A DNA stretch of 64,000 nucleotides, taken from positions 57,906,080 through 57,970,079 of the forward strand of contig NC_082694.2 in the NCBI RefSeq assembly GCF_949987515.2, read 5' to 3'. A program made the position numbers and the translations under genes. Below are positions 23,669 through 35,285 of this stretch, in pieces. The stretch comes from Delphinus delphis. Lineage: Eukaryota > Chordata > Mammalia > Artiodactyla > Delphinidae. The notes beneath the pieces are model-generated. The model saw only the letters and a program-made list of their open reading frames with translations. It searched no databases and was not told the origin of the DNA. Position 1 is the first letter of the stretch; each line of letters begins with the position of its first letter.

Positions 23669-25744
23669 GTGCATGTATTTAGCAAAGTACCTAGTATATA
23701 TATAGGAAAACTCGCTGAGTTTTCATTTGATCTGGCCCTAGCTTCTGAATAAAACAAGAAATTTTAAAATGGAAAATGTTCAACAAAAATTGTCAGAAAG
23801 CCGTGGGCTTAGCAAAAACATTTGCCAAGGCAGCATGAACTACTGATACTATAGAATGTTGCTTAGATGTACAGGTTGCTTGTTTTGCCCACTCTCATCA
23901 GCAAGTGAGCCTAAAAGTTTTAAATAGACCCTTCTTGTTGTCTAGAAACTTGAAGTCAGTATTGAAAGAGATGTTTTTCAGCATTTTCTCTATCACCAAT
24001 TATGTATGAGTACCGTGGAATGAGAGTTAAGATAGCGCTGAGACAAAAATCATCGTCTATGAAGTGTACAGCCGAAGAACATTATGTAACAGATGTATGT
24101 TATGTCTGCTAGGGACACATACATATATTAAAATGATCTGTGAAACATCTCCAAATGACTGTTTTATAGCAATTCAAGTTGAAGCACTTTTATGAATTTA
24201 ATTACACTCTCAAATGTAGCATTCTAATCAGTGTCCATCGTAGTAACCCCTATTTCCAAGTGGCTCTACTCATCAATAACATAAATGTTTATTTATCTGG
24301 CCCAAAAGGGAACATATTTCACAGTAATTGTTTTGAAAAGGGGTCACGTCGTTTTCAGTCACAATTTAAAGATATCAGTCTGAGATGCTTCCCAGGATTG
24401 TGCTTTCATCTGTACACATACGTCAATGTGGCTGAATCGATTAATAAGTGGGAGAGACTCCACTAGTTAGTGGCCCATCTGTCTCAACTAATTCTTAAGT
24501 ACCCTAAGCTAATCTCCTGCTGGTACAGTTGAGTTCAGCATAATCAGCCCAACCAATTGTACTATGAAAATATAGCTCTACATTCTGTGGTGCCCCTTTA
24601 TGCAGATAAATAGCAGTGAAAGTCAGGTACAACCAAAGAGGAACAATCAACTCCTCTTAGGTAGATTGGCTACAACGTTGTGTATGTGGTTTCAATTAGC
24701 TTTGCAAAAATGTAGGAAAAAACCATTTAATTTTAAATACCAGCCAGTACCTGAAAAGCTTGTTTCTTCCTACTTTTAGTCCTATGCAGTTTATCAACTC
24801 CATTTTTTTTTTTTTGAGTAAGAAGATGTGTCAAAAGAGGCACATTAAAAAAAATAGAGTCCAAGTGAGGAATAACAGGTCTCCATTAATTAATTATGCA
24901 ACTATTAGGTACTTCTAATTTGTCAAGCACTGTATCCCACACTCATATGTCAACAAGCTTATAGCCATAATACAGATAGATGGTGCATTAGATAATATAA
25001 AAGCAAATAAAGTGTAGTATTCATCAAATATTCAAATGAACAAATGAATGAGTCAATCAAGAAGGACATAAAATAATTACAATAGAATCCCTCTAATTCT
25101 CTCCCTGGTAGTTAATCACAATGTAAATTAAAGCAGGAATTACAAATAAACTTAAAATGAATAGACATTGGATTTCAACTAAAACATATAATTGTACTTT
25201 CACTCACCAATATTTTCACAGAATTAGTAGTTTTTCTTTAAGTAAAAATCCGCTGCTTATAATTCTGTGTTTTCTTATTTGCTTAAACCACACCCATAAT
25301 GTACAATTTTCAGTTGCAGTTAATAGTTGCAAGGCAGTCTCATTGCAGAGTTCATCCAGATTTTTTGCCCAATCTTCTACAGCTGTCTTGCCCACATCAA
25401 ATTAAACAATTAAAAACAGCAGCAGCAACAACCACTAGTCTTAGTTGAGTATTTGCAGAGCATTCTACTGGATTTTCATAGGAATAACTGTCTCTTTAGC
25501 AGCCATATTTCATTAGTTCATATGATATTTAATCAGATTATGTAATTATAGTAACAAAAGTGGCATAAACAGGTTTGGGAATAAACAGCCTGACCCTTGG
25601 TAACTGCACTTCCACCGTCCAAGTATACCTGAGAATAATCTACTAGGGGCAGGTACTTCACCTGCCATGGAGAGCAGAAAGGTCATCATCAAGTTCATTC
25701 TAAGTTCATCATTAGGTAGAGATTGGTTAGGAGAGCTTCTCCTG
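23669..25744. other. Unique AT-rich non-coding sequence
   Basis: No named repeat, apart from a T-run near 24806-24818. Open frames of 95 codons at 24179-24466 and 82 codons at 25157-25405 (both plus) have no recognisable domain. Confidence 0.45.
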
Positions 25745-26340
25745 TCAAGTCTTGCTGAGTCCCTACGATGCGCTAGGCTCTGTGGAAGGCCATTGGAGTT
25801 AGCTTATCTTAATGGATTCACTCTAGTGAAGAAGACAGATATGTAAATAAATAATTACAATATAGTGTTACATAGACGAATGTGTGAGTATCTGAGATTG
25901 GGAAGGAAGGTTAGACCAACTGAATGGAGGCGGGAAGAATGGGGTGCAGTAGAGCACATTTGACCTGAATATGATAAAGTGCATTGGATTCTGCTAAACT
26001 GAAGAGGGAGAAATCTATTCTAGAAATATCGGTTGAGGGTTCACAAGTTCGTGGAGATATGGGAAGCAGCCATGAAATTTGTCCCACTGGAGCTTCTAAA
26101 ATACTAGGCAGCCTGTTATAATCATTTGAAGAGAAGTATAAGAGGAGTGTTATGGAAGGACAGAGAAATGGAAAGGAGAGTTCCAACCAGGTGTGTGTGT
26201 GGTGGGTGGAGGATGTGATGGATTGTGAAGGGCTCCCTGGAGGAGGTGACGTTTGAGCATTCATCATACAGTAAACCATTTCAGGCAGAGCTGGTGTTAT
26301 TGCCGAGCACAGCCAAGCCCTGATTCTGATGTCTGGGGGC
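25745..26340 (-). repeat. L2 LINE 3' region, antisense, diverged
   Basis: CTGAGTCCCTACGATGCGCT then AGGCTCTGTG, AGACAGATATGTAAATAAAT, and downstream GGCTCCCTGGAGGAGGTGAC, TTTGAGCATT and CATTTCAGGCAGAGCTGGTG are antisense L2 3'-end phrases in the right order. The 143-codon minus-strand frame at 25911-26342 reads L2 sense sequence and has no start or domain worth calling. Confidence 0.65.
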
Positions 26341-27194
26341 AACCGCAGAGATTGACGGGGATCTACAACCTAGAGAACTTAGCTAGCCTGCTTGGTGGAA
26401 AATTTTCTCTCTGTGGTCATATTCTCTTATAGGAAGCATAGAGAATATGGGACCCACAGAGTCTGGGTTTCTTCAACCTGGGAAAAGCTTCCAACTCAGC
26501 CACTGAAATGTGTGGCAACTCTGCGAGTCAAAGCTGAGGGAGGAAAAGAATCTGGCGTGTCACAGAAAAAGAGACATTTTTACTGCCCTACTTTGGGTCA
26601 GATACGCAGGGTGATTTGTTCAAAAGTAGCACATTCCCTAAAGAAGTAGGACACCTGGTAACCCTTATTTTAGTAGAAAGGCCAAATCTGGCCGTTGCCA
26701 GAGTAGTCAGTAATTTCTGCTTTCCTAAAGTTGTGAAAAACCTACTCAGATCCAGTGTGGACCCTCATTACTCAGGAAATTCCTTTAAGCACAATCACTG
26801 AAATCCTCAAAACTGTAGCAACAAAATAATTAAGGCACTCAGCACTTGCCAAGAGTTACTTTCTTTTGCTTTATTAGGACAATGAAGCATGCTTCGAGAG
26901 CAGCTGGCAGAACCCACTTGTGCAGAGGAATTAGTGATGATTTCAGTCAAACTTCGATGAACAAATCAAAGAATTATCTAAACATCTGTCTTATAGTGCT
27001 TGGTTAAAAAAAAAAGTGGGATGACACAGATACTTTTTTTTTTTCATCCTTTGTGAGTTTTCTTTGTGAAGATGCCAAAATATGATGAAGAAATTGAATA
27101 ATGCCCACGTTCGGGGCATTTCATGGCAATGCCTGTGATTGATTTATTCTTTTTTAAGTTGTTTTGCCACCAGACTGTGGAGGCAAGGACCTGG
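26341..27194. other. Unique sequence, part possibly conserved
   Basis: No repeat recognised. 26820-27000 is balanced in composition, with ATAATTAAGG, an ATGAAGCATGCTTCGA dyad and AACAAATCAAAGAATT. It could be a conserved non-coding element; this is judged only from appearance. Confidence 0.3.
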
Positions 27195-27410
27195 CATCCT
27201 TGACATATAATTGAGTCTAATCCTACTGCCTCTCAGCATGGCCTGGCCTGGGGGCTGTTAACCTCTCCAAGCCTCAGCTCTGTTATGTGGAAAATGAGTA
27301 CAAGAATAGCTGTCTGGCTTACCTCTTCGTATTGCTGTTGAGATGCAACAACAAGTTAAAAGTATTAAGATGCAATTTTGCATGACGCTCACTGTGGATA
27401 TTATGATGCA
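27195..27410 (+). repeat. MIR SINE, diverged
   Basis: GTTAACCTCTCCAAGCCTCA, GCTCTGTTATGTGGAAAATG, ACAAGAATAGCTGTCTGGCT and TTGCTGTTGAGATGCAACAA follow the MIR core and 3' half. Confidence 0.7.
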
Positions 27411-27729
27411 ATTATAGTTTCACAAAGTGCTGGTGTGTGGTATCAAGTCACTGCAGACTAGATGGGGAGTGCTTTATTTATTTATTTATTTTGTAAATGC
27501 TTTAGTCACATGCCCATCTTCAACAGTATTAGATCTACTAGAACTCTATCTTAATAGCTCCGTATTGGCAAAATATTTGAGTGAGCCGTTCCACTTTTAC
27601 GGTGGTTATGGGATTTACCTTAAATGTAGCCTGAGAACTCCAATCGACTTTTAAAGAGAGAGTTCAAGTCACCTCTACAAGCTGAAACTTGTCGCTACTC
27701 ACGGAAGCTAACTAGATCTAGAACAGTTC
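27411..27729. other. Unique sequence with a (TTTA)n run
   Basis: A short TTTA run lies at about 27473-27491. The 75-codon plus-strand frame at 27427-27654 has no recognisable domain. Confidence 0.45.
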
Positions 27730-27830
27730 TCTCTGTCCTGGCACTCAAACCTGAATCAGAAATTCTGGAGAGAGGGTCCAGCCACCCATGTTTTCACAAG
27801 CCCCCCCACCCCAGCAGAGGAACCACTGAT
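27730..27830 (-). mobile_element. MER5A fragment, antisense
   Basis: CTGAATCAGAAATTCTGGAG, AGGGTCCAGCCACCCATGTT then TTCACAAGCCCCCCCACCCC and the terminus GAGGAACCACTG match the antisense MER5A half element. Confidence 0.75.
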
Positions 27831-27884
27831 ATGGGAGTAAATAGCAATGGGGAATTGAAGTTTTTGCATTTCTTCATTTACTCA

Positions 27885-28245
27885 CGCCAAGAAGTATTAA
27901 AACAGCTTCTATTCTGAGGCAGATGCCATTCTAGAAACTAGTAGAGGTAGAACAGTGAAAAAGATGGGCGGAGAGCCTGCCCTCATGGGGGGTACGTGCT
28001 GACCCAGGGGACAGACTAAACAAGCAAATAAACGATGTAATGTAAAGTGGTGATAGATGCTATGGGTGAGGGGGTCAAGTGTGGGAGACTGCTGTTTTAG
28101 AAAATGTGGTCAGGGAAGGCCTCTCCAAGGAGGTGACATCTGAGCTCCTCTCAGTGAAGTGAGAGGCAAGGCCGCTTTAAAGAGGGCCGTGAGGGAGCTG
28201 GGCCCCCAGAAGAGTTTAACAAGAACAGGAGCATGAAAGGGACAC
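27885..28245 (-). repeat. L2 LINE 3' end, antisense
   Basis: From left to right: GGCAGATGCCATTCTAGAAA, GAACAGTGAAAAAGATGGGC, GCCTGCCCTCATGGGGGGTA, AGACTAAACAAGCAAATAAA, GTGGTGATAGATGCTATGGG, GGTCAGGGAAGGCCTCTCCA and AGGAGGTGACATCTGAGCTC. This is the textbook L2 3' end read backwards. Confidence 0.85.
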
Positions 28246-28424
28246 CAGGCTGAGTTCTTTCCTACCCTCTGACTTCCGCATTTTTCGGCGTATTTAATTC
28301 ATTCCTCTTTCTCTGCCAACAAGACTCTGCCTCTTCTTCCACAGGATGGGTAGAAGCCACTTGCAGATATATGAACACTTTGACTTGGTTCCAATTGAAA
28401 AGTCCCAAGAAAGGCGTCTCCCTG

Positions 28425-28940
28425 ACAATCTTCTGCTCAAAACCCTCTCCTGGCTTCCTCCCTCATTCAGACTAAAAGCTCCTCCAGACCTGGCCTCCCA
28501 TCGCCTCTCAGGCTCATTCTCCCCATGGCTTATCCTGCTTCGGCCACCCAGGCCTCCTGCAGTTTTTCTAGGTCTCCTACTTCAAGGTCTCCACCCAACC
28601 AGTTTGCATGCTTCCTTCTGCCTGGAGTGCTATTCTTCTAAGTATCCTCTCTGCCATTACTCAAATGTCACTTTCTCCAAGAGGTCTTCCCTGAGACTCT
28701 ATAGAAAATTCCATCTCCCTCATCTGTCTCTGTGCTACTTTGCCCCTTTGCACTTATCAACATCAAATATACTATATTAGATATTTGCTTGTTGTGTTTA
28801 TTTGCTATGGCCCTTTCACCAGAATTTAAGCCCTGGGAAGACAGGGACATTTGTTTGTTCTGTTCACTCCTTTATCACCAGCTCCTTGAACAATGCCTGA
28901 CACAGAGGAAGTGCTTAATCAATGTTTGATGAACGAATAA
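28425..28940 (+). repeat. L2 LINE 3' end, sense
   Basis: TCTGCTCAAAACCCTCTCCT, AGACTAAAAGCTCCTCCAGA, CTGCCTGGAGTGCTATTCTT, CAAATGTCACTTTCTCCAAG, AGGTCTTCCCTGAGACTCTA, AGACAGGGACATTTGTTTGT, and the end CAATGTTTGATGAACGAATA follow L2 to its terminus. The 144-codon frame at 28346-28780 lies in this L2 and is not a gene. Confidence 0.9.
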
Positions 28941-29473
28941 GTGATGTCTAGGAATACAGGATAATTTTCTATAAAGCCTGTGAATTGAAGGTGAGCTTAA
29001 GCTGGGAATTATAAGGCCATGAGAAGGGTTACAGCTGGGTGGGATAAAAAAGGTTTCACTTCGCTGTGAGATTTTTAAGTCTTGAAGCTTCAGTCTTGGT
29101 CTTCAAGCAAGCGGCCTTGAGAAAGTGGCTGCAAATTTCTGGGGCTCTCCTTTGTTTTCTGTAATAGGGAGAGAACAGTAGTAGAGCTGTTTAGAAAGGC
29201 TGGGAGAGGACCAAACCTATCTGGGGATGCCTCCAGCTCCTACACTATAATGCGGTACCTGTAGCCCAGAGACCAAATATATGGAACAGAGTATTTTATT
29301 GTCTACGTGGAAAGTTATTCGGATATGCCTATGAATAAACAATGTGATGCATGTGTGCGTTGATTCATTCTGAGCTGTCCTCCAGGGCTGTCAGTAGGGC
29401 TGTTAGTTAGCATCTGAAACACCTATTCCAGAGGTGGTGCTTAAAGCACTACAAACACCTTTATCACGATCCA
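28941..29473. other. Unique non-coding sequence
   Basis: Nothing recognised. Confidence 0.5.
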
Positions 29474-30032
29474 TATATATTAGTTTTCTGTTACCGCATA
29501 ACAAATTACTGGAAACATAGTGGCCTCAAACATGCATTTAACTCCTTGCACTTTCCACGGGTTAGAAGCCCATGCAGAGTTTAACTGGGCCTTCGGCTCT
29601 GGGTCTCACAAGCCCGCAGTCAAGGTGTTGGTTAAGGCAGGGATCTTTTCTGATGCATGGGGGCCTTGTCAAAGTTCACGTGGTTGTACTTCATGGTGGC
29701 TTGCTTGTTGAAGCCCACAGGAGAATCCCTTTGAGTATCATTTTTCAGTGATGACCTGGACCCGCTTATAAAAGGTTGACCTAATTAGATGAGGAGCACC
29801 CAGGAAAAGCTCTCTTTTCATTAACTCAAAGTCAAATGATTGGGGACTTTAAATACATTTGCACACACTCTGCACTTTTGGTATATAATACAATCTAATC
29901 TTGGGAGTGCTATCCCATCACCGTTGTCATATTCTATTGGTTAGAAGAAAGTTACAGGTACTTCCCATGCTCAAGAGAAGGGGATTATACACGGTCATGG
30001 GTCACTGGGGGTCATTTTAGAAATCTGCCAAT
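29474..30032 (-). mobile_element. MLT1-type LTR (ERVL-MaLR), antisense solo LTR
   Basis: Plus-strand TTAGTTTTCTGTTACCGCAT then AACAAATTACTGGAAAC is the reverse of the MaLR LTR 3' end. Then come GGTCTCACAAGCCCGCAGTC, ATTAACTCAAAGTCAAATGA, CATATTCTATTGGTTAGAAG, AGAGAAGGGGATTATACACG, and GGGGGTCATTTTAGAAATCT, which is the LTR 5' end. Only an LTR is present, with no internal or coding region, so this is an old inert copy. Confidence 0.8.
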
Positions 30033-30704
30033 CATACCATAATAGAGAGTTTGGTAATTATGAGATATAAGAGATAAGTTTCCATTTTGGAAATGAGAAG
30101 TGTTCAAACTTTTTGGCTGCCTAGAGAGATTCTGTAGGTCCCACTGCGCCTGCATTAAGGATGTATAGAAACTGTTAGCCCAGATGTCCAACACCTTTGA
30201 AGCAGTTCGTACTCAGGATCAGAGCACCATTGGTCTGATGGCAACTGTTTCATGGGGGCTCTGCTGCCAATTCGACTGATTGGTTGCCTGGTCCTGCTCT
30301 CGATGCTTTCATCTGCCTCAGCATGAACATTTCTTATACGGCACGTGTGCAACTGTCAACAGAATGGGACTTCCCTGCGTTTATGATGCCTATTTTTGTG
30401 CTTGCTTATAAGTAAATGTGGAAGTTTTAGCAGAGTTTGGCCTAGATTTGCTTTCATGGAAAAGGCCACTTGGTAGTGAAATTGTAAGAGAAGAGACCAT
30501 AGCTACCATCTACCTCTAATCCCAGGTGACCATGAACATTTACCAAAATACTGAGAAGCAAATTGGCTTAGGTCAGATCACATAAAAAAGAAATCATTAG
30601 GGTGCCTACACCGTACATCGTTACACAGTTGAGGTTACCAGGAAATACTTGAAGGCTAGGTTAACAGTTAAATCACAAATTTGTGTAACAATTAGTGAAG
30701 CTTA
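30033..30704. other. Unique non-coding sequence
   Basis: Nothing recognised; short minus-strand frames at 30012-30352 have no domain. Confidence 0.5.
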
Positions 30705-30718
30705 AAAATAGCATGATA

Positions 30719-31056
30719 GGGGTCTTCCCTGGTGGCGCAGCGGTTAAGAATCCGCCTGCCAATGCCAGGGACACGGGTTCGCGCCCTGGCCCGGGAGGAT
30801 CCCATGCGCCATGCAGCAACTAAGCCCGTGCGCCACAACTACTGAGCCTGCGCTCTAGAGCCTGCGAGGCACAACTACTGAAGCCCGCGCGCCTAGCGCC
30901 TGTGCTCCGCAACAAGAGAAGCCACCGCAGTGAGAAGCCTGCGCACCGCAACGAAGAGTAGCCCCCGGTCGCCGCAACTAGAGAAAGCCCGTGCACAGCA
31001 ATGAAGACCCAACACAGCTAAAAATAAAAACAAATAAATAAATAAATTTATAAAAG
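30719..31056 (+). repeat. CHR SINE, long form
   Basis: The CHR head (TCTTCCCTGGTGGCGCAGCG) is followed by GGTTCGCGCCC (B-box-like) and by repeated CACAACTACTGA blocks. Downstream come CACCGCAACGAAGAGTAGCC and GAAGACCCAACACAGC, then an AAATAAAT-rich tail. It keeps the middle and 3' segments that short copies lack. A perfect 14-bp target-site duplication (AAAATAGCATGATA) lies at 30705-30718 and 31057-31070. Confidence 0.95.
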
Positions 31057-31418
31057 AAAATAGCATGATAATGATGTCAGAAAAAATGTACTCTGGAGAC
31101 ACTTTTAAGTTGGAAAGTCTACCTCTTTATTCTGAGTTCTAAATATCTTGCTGAAGGAGTCAACCTACAAACCTTAACGCTTGGCTTCATAGAGTTGCTG
31201 AATCTTTCAGTTGCTTCAGTTTCTTGAGGGATGGATCTCTCCTTATCTAATAAAATCTCTAACACCTTTAAAGAGAATAATTGACTAGAAATCTCTTAAC
31301 CAATTTTGTTAATTCTATCTGTGGTAATGATCCTGGAGTCATATGTTATACGTGAAAGTTTAATGAAGATGCTATAGTATTTGATGCCATGTTGAAAGTG
31401 GAACATATAAAAATTCTT

Positions 31419-31448
31419 CTTAATTGGATATAAACCTATCCAATTAAG
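31419..31448. repeat. 12-bp inverted repeat with 6-nt loop
   Basis: CTTAATTGGATA (31419-31430), loop TAAACC, then TATCCAATTAAG (31437-31448): perfect complementary arms. Each arm contains a CCAAT/ATTGG box. It has no following T-run that would make it a terminator. Confidence 0.9.
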
Positions 31449-31469
31449 ATATCCTTTAAAAATAAGCTG

Positions 31470-31483
31470 CACTTTGCAAAGTG
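31470..31483. repeat. 14-bp perfect palindrome
   Basis: CACTTTGCAAAGTG reads the same on both strands. It lies 21 bp after the hairpin at 31419-31448. Confidence 0.9.
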
Positions 31484-31689
31484 GATATATTGGAAGTCTG
31501 TTAGTTAGAAAAATCCCCCCTGCTCTAGACTCCATCGTCTTAAAATTCCCTTCTTGAGTTGAAAAAGAAACCAAACAGACCAACAAGAAGAGAAATATTA
31601 CCAATATTTTGGGTCAGTCCCGTCTTGAGAAGTCATCAAAACCAAAAGTACTGATACCTGAGTAATATTCGCTGTTCTGTAACTCCCTT

Positions 31690-31990
31690 AGCATTTCTTT
31701 TCTGTTTGTTTGTTTGCTGTGTTTTGTGGTTGCTAATTAACTGATTGAGCCTTCCTTCGATCTTCACATTTCTTTAAAATATCAAGTGTGTCTTGTGACC
31801 GCCATCAGCTGCAAACATAGCATCAATTAACTTACCAAAACAGAGTGTTTGGTGATTAATCCATAATGACAGGGCTGTTCTCCGGAATGATTAAATTCAT
31901 TATCAAACAGCCAGAGGTAGAGTGCTTTCCATGGAAGATTTATTGCTCTGGAATTACCTTTCTCCCTTGTACCGATGAAACTTGATCTGG
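31690..31990. other. Candidate conserved non-coding element
   Basis: A repeat-free block with several factor-type cores: CTAATTAA (31733), the E-box CAGCTG (31806-31811), TCAATTAA (31823), TGATTAATCC (31853), and CGGAATGATTAAATTCATTA (31883-31902). This density of homeodomain-like cores is typical of developmental enhancers but unproven. Confidence 0.3.
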
Positions 31991-32999
31991 TAAATAAGAA
32001 AGATGAGAATGCAGGGGGCCTCTTTTTAAAAGATGATGGATAGTCTATATTTTCAGTGCCTCAACTCCAAAAAGCAAAGTACCTCTTTGAATGTATGTCA
32101 TCTTTGGTCATTCACAAACCACTTGGTACTGCTTCATTATCACCGTGTGAAGTAGTGGGTATCTGCAAGGATCCTGTGTGTGCGTCAGGCTGGGAAGCTG
32201 ATTGTCCTTGTTCTTTCTACTAACACATTGGTACAGCTTATCACCAGCAAGGCTGGATTTGGGTAATAACTTTCTACATGGATTTCTTTGCCCAGCTCTC
32301 CCCTCTACACGCCTTCTCCAAGCCTATTCATGGTCCAGATAATCTCCCTGGCTGTGATCTAGTCTCCCTTGTGCAAAATTTACAGTTTATAATTCTAAAT
32401 GATACACAGACACACAGACACACTGCAAAATAGGCTTAAACCTTTTCCGTATCTAATTTCTCTTCATTCATTCATTCTGTTCTTTAGAGTTTTCTTATCC
32501 ACCTGAATCCAAAGGAACTTCCCTCTCTTCATTGTCTATATCATTTGGGGCATTTAACAGAGCTCTTTCTGTAGCTTAATATTATTTCTGGATGTTTCTT
32601 CTGAATCCTCCATGAACTTGTGGGTGCCCCAACACTAGAGAAGTCCAAACTTTTACTTCATTGCACCTTGTGTTTCACACTGGATCAGGCAAGGAGCATA
32701 TCTGTAAACAGACCCATACCTCTCTCTCAGATTTCTTGGGAAGATGACACGAATTTAGTTACTCTGTCAAGCTGCCTTCCTATTCATCTGATCCATACTC
32801 ACTTGAAGATGTATGAAGAATACCTAAACCTACTGCTTGAGGGGTGCTGGTAAAAGATGTAGTGCACAGATAGCAAAGAATGGGGGGAATGGAGGGTGGG
32901 GATACATACAATAAAATCCAATACCCAAACCACTTCCCATTGATCCTTACCCTTTTTTGTTTACCTACTGTTTTTGTTTGTTTGTTTGTAGGCAGGAAA
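31991..32999. other. Unique non-coding sequence
   Basis: Short low-complexity only: ACACAGACACACAGACACAC at 32404-32423, and a TTTG run near 32970. No gene recognised. Confidence 0.5.
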
Positions 33000-33190
33000 A
33001 GTAAGGATGCTGGGTTCCAGCTTTTACTGTGCAATTTTGGTTGTGACTCAAGTTCTCTGAGCATTTGTTTACTTATCTGTAAATTAGATATATTAATGCC
33101 TATTCCAGTGAGTTGTTGGGCGAGCTGAATAGTGTAGCAGGTGTAGAACAACCTGCAAAATGATTACCTTAAAATAGGCACTCAAGAGAT
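33000..33190 (+). repeat. MIR SINE
   Basis: GGTTGTGACTCAAGTTCTCT, GAGCATTTGTTTACTTATCT, GTAAATTAGATATATTAATG, CAGTGAGTTGTTGGGCGAGC and AAAATAGGCACTCAAGAGAT follow the MIR consensus to its end. Confidence 0.75.
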
Positions 33191-35039
33191 CTTAGTTTTC
33201 TCTTGAAACTGTAAATCAGTCTTGGGGTCATTTTAGTGGGAGGAAAAGCAGGTTGACTATAACTTTATTATTGGTTATTTAGGGTGTTATTCAAATTGAC
33301 AGTGAATTTTGAGCCTGGGAGATTTAATCACAATTGTGATTATCTATTTTTGGAGAGTCACGCTTTTGCTGAGATTGACCCGAAAAGAAGACCTATGGGC
33401 TTTGTGTATTAGTAAAGGTACAGAGTCACATGCACTGTAATTTCTCAATTGACAGTCGCCGTTTTTTAAACCCACTCTTAATATTGTAACAACGCAAATC
33501 TAAAAGTTAACAGCTTTTTAAAGAGACATCCTTCAAACCAGAAAATGTAATAATGACCATGATGATGACCATTTCGACATTTCTGGGATTCCTTCCTCAG
33601 TTTAAAGTTGATGACAAAGTTTAATTTTTTTCCAAGTCGGTTGGGTAAGTTTCAATGGAAACCATAAGGTTGATGCTGGTATTTTGTAAGAATTCCTTTT
33701 TTCCCTTTAGCATCCTTTCTCCTTTGTATTCCCTGGACACCTCTCTCTATAAACCACCGGGGATTTCCCTTCCATTCACTAGTAGGTGAGGCAATTTGCT
33801 TTCCCTTCCTATGTTAAGATCAAAGCCAGAGATAATGACTTTCCATTGTTAAACGGGGGAAATGATGAAACAGCGAAATACCCTATACACAATGGCTTGT
33901 TAACTGCAAGAGAGGAAGTATCTTCAGCAAGAGTCCCTAGAACCCAAACTCTTTGTGGAAGTGTCTTCAACCCAGAAAGAATGTGGGAAGACTTGCCATT
34001 TCTAAGAATATTTGAATGCTTTCACGAAGTATTTTTTCTAACCTAAAGGCGAAAAGAGGTAGAGAGAAAGGAGGGGGAAAAAATGTCTTAAAAGTTGACC
34101 CCAAGAAAAATTAATATGTCTTGCCCTCTCTGGGGCGGTCAAGCCCACAGAATACAGAATCCAGCTGTCTTTGATGTTTGTCCTAGCAGTTTTATCTGTG
34201 AAGAAAATGCAGCATGGTAAACAGTGAGATTTCCCAAAGGGAGGGGAGTTTGTGGCTACTTAAAATGGAATGTGTTACATGTACTTGAATAAAGCTGATT
34301 AATGAAGCTTACTTGTAAATTTTGCCAAGGTTAACAGATCCGGGTGCTAGAACATATACACAAATTATAAAAGACGTGGCATCTGCGGTTTTTTCCTCCT
34401 TCTTTTCCTTTTTCTTCCCTTAGGAGTTCTGTGACCATATATAGCCATGGCATCAGCTTACAGTCTGTAGGATTAAAGTTTTCTGTTTAGATTCATAGAT
34501 GACAGTCTGGAATGAATGTGATTATTGTAAATATTTCTTGATCGCTGGTAGCAAGCTCTCTAATCCTTCCTGCATTAGGAGGGGCTTATCGTCATTTTCT
34601 TCTTTTTAAAAAATTACTTGGCTTTTGCAGCCATCCATGGCTTGGAAAAGCATTGAATTTGCTCTGAAGAGAATAAACAATGCTTTTATAAACTAAGAAA
34701 TGGCTAAGACATTGCATCCCGATTTCATGTACGAATATAACCCTGCTTTTGGTTCTCAGTGCTTGCTTGGGAGACGGACTCTGGACCTCATTCTGTTGTA
34801 AAACTATGTTGTCTGGCTGCAGGGCTGCTGCTATGGCAACAGAGGAACCAACGATGTCACATGCTCAGAAACTGTGTGCCAGAGACAGCATTTCCACAGA
34901 ACAGGGTCAACTCTGCATGGAGACAATTTTACACTCCCATCCCAAAGAAATACAATTTAACCTTTAATTCTTGTATGTTCCCTCTTGAAATATAGATGTC
35001 TCCGTTTGTTCTATCTTCAGAAACAGATAAAAATCTCAT
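33191..35039. other. Unique non-coding sequence, part possibly conserved
   Basis: No named repeat. 34200-34360 contains GTTACATGTACTTGAATAAA and GCTGATTAATGAAGCTTACT and looks like a possible conserved element. Overlapping frames at 34749-34995 (plus) have no domain. Confidence 0.4.
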
Positions 35040-35285
35040 AATAATAAAAAGAACTAGGATTTATTGAACATTTACTATGTGCAAGTTCTGCGCTTTATGC
35101 TTTACTTTCACGATCTCAGTCAGTTCTCACAAAAATCCTAAGAGGGAAAATATATTATTCTCTCTTTTTTCTTTTGGTTTAAGAATTGGGAAACTGAGGC
35201 TGGTTAAAATTGAAGTCAGTGTTTGCCAGACATCAGACTCATGTTCAGAATCATCGAAAACTATCCATGACTTTCCCAGTCAGGT
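35040..35285 (-). repeat. MIR SINE, antisense
   Basis: AGGATTTATTGAACATTTAC then TATGTGCAAGTTCTGCGC, CACGATCTCAGTCAGTTCTC, GAATTGGGAAACTGAGGCTG and GAAGTCAGTGTTTGCCAGAC follow antisense MIR. Confidence 0.75.

Larger units (their letters stand above)
31071..31689. other. Unique non-coding sequence with two dyads
   Basis: Contains the hairpin and palindrome listed separately. The 102-codon minus-strand frame at 31296-31604 crosses both and has no recognisable domain. Confidence 0.5.

Noticed and set aside
25911..26342. A 143-codon minus-strand frame
   Set aside because: It lies in antisense L2; the same phrases occur in the other L2 copies.
28346..28780. A 144-codon plus-strand frame with Pro- and Leu-rich sequence
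   Set aside because: It overlaps an L2 3' end; there is no start context, splice evidence or domain.
29474..30032. A possible endogenous retrovirus with genes
   Set aside because: Only an old MaLR-type LTR is present; there is no internal region or retroviral coding sequence.
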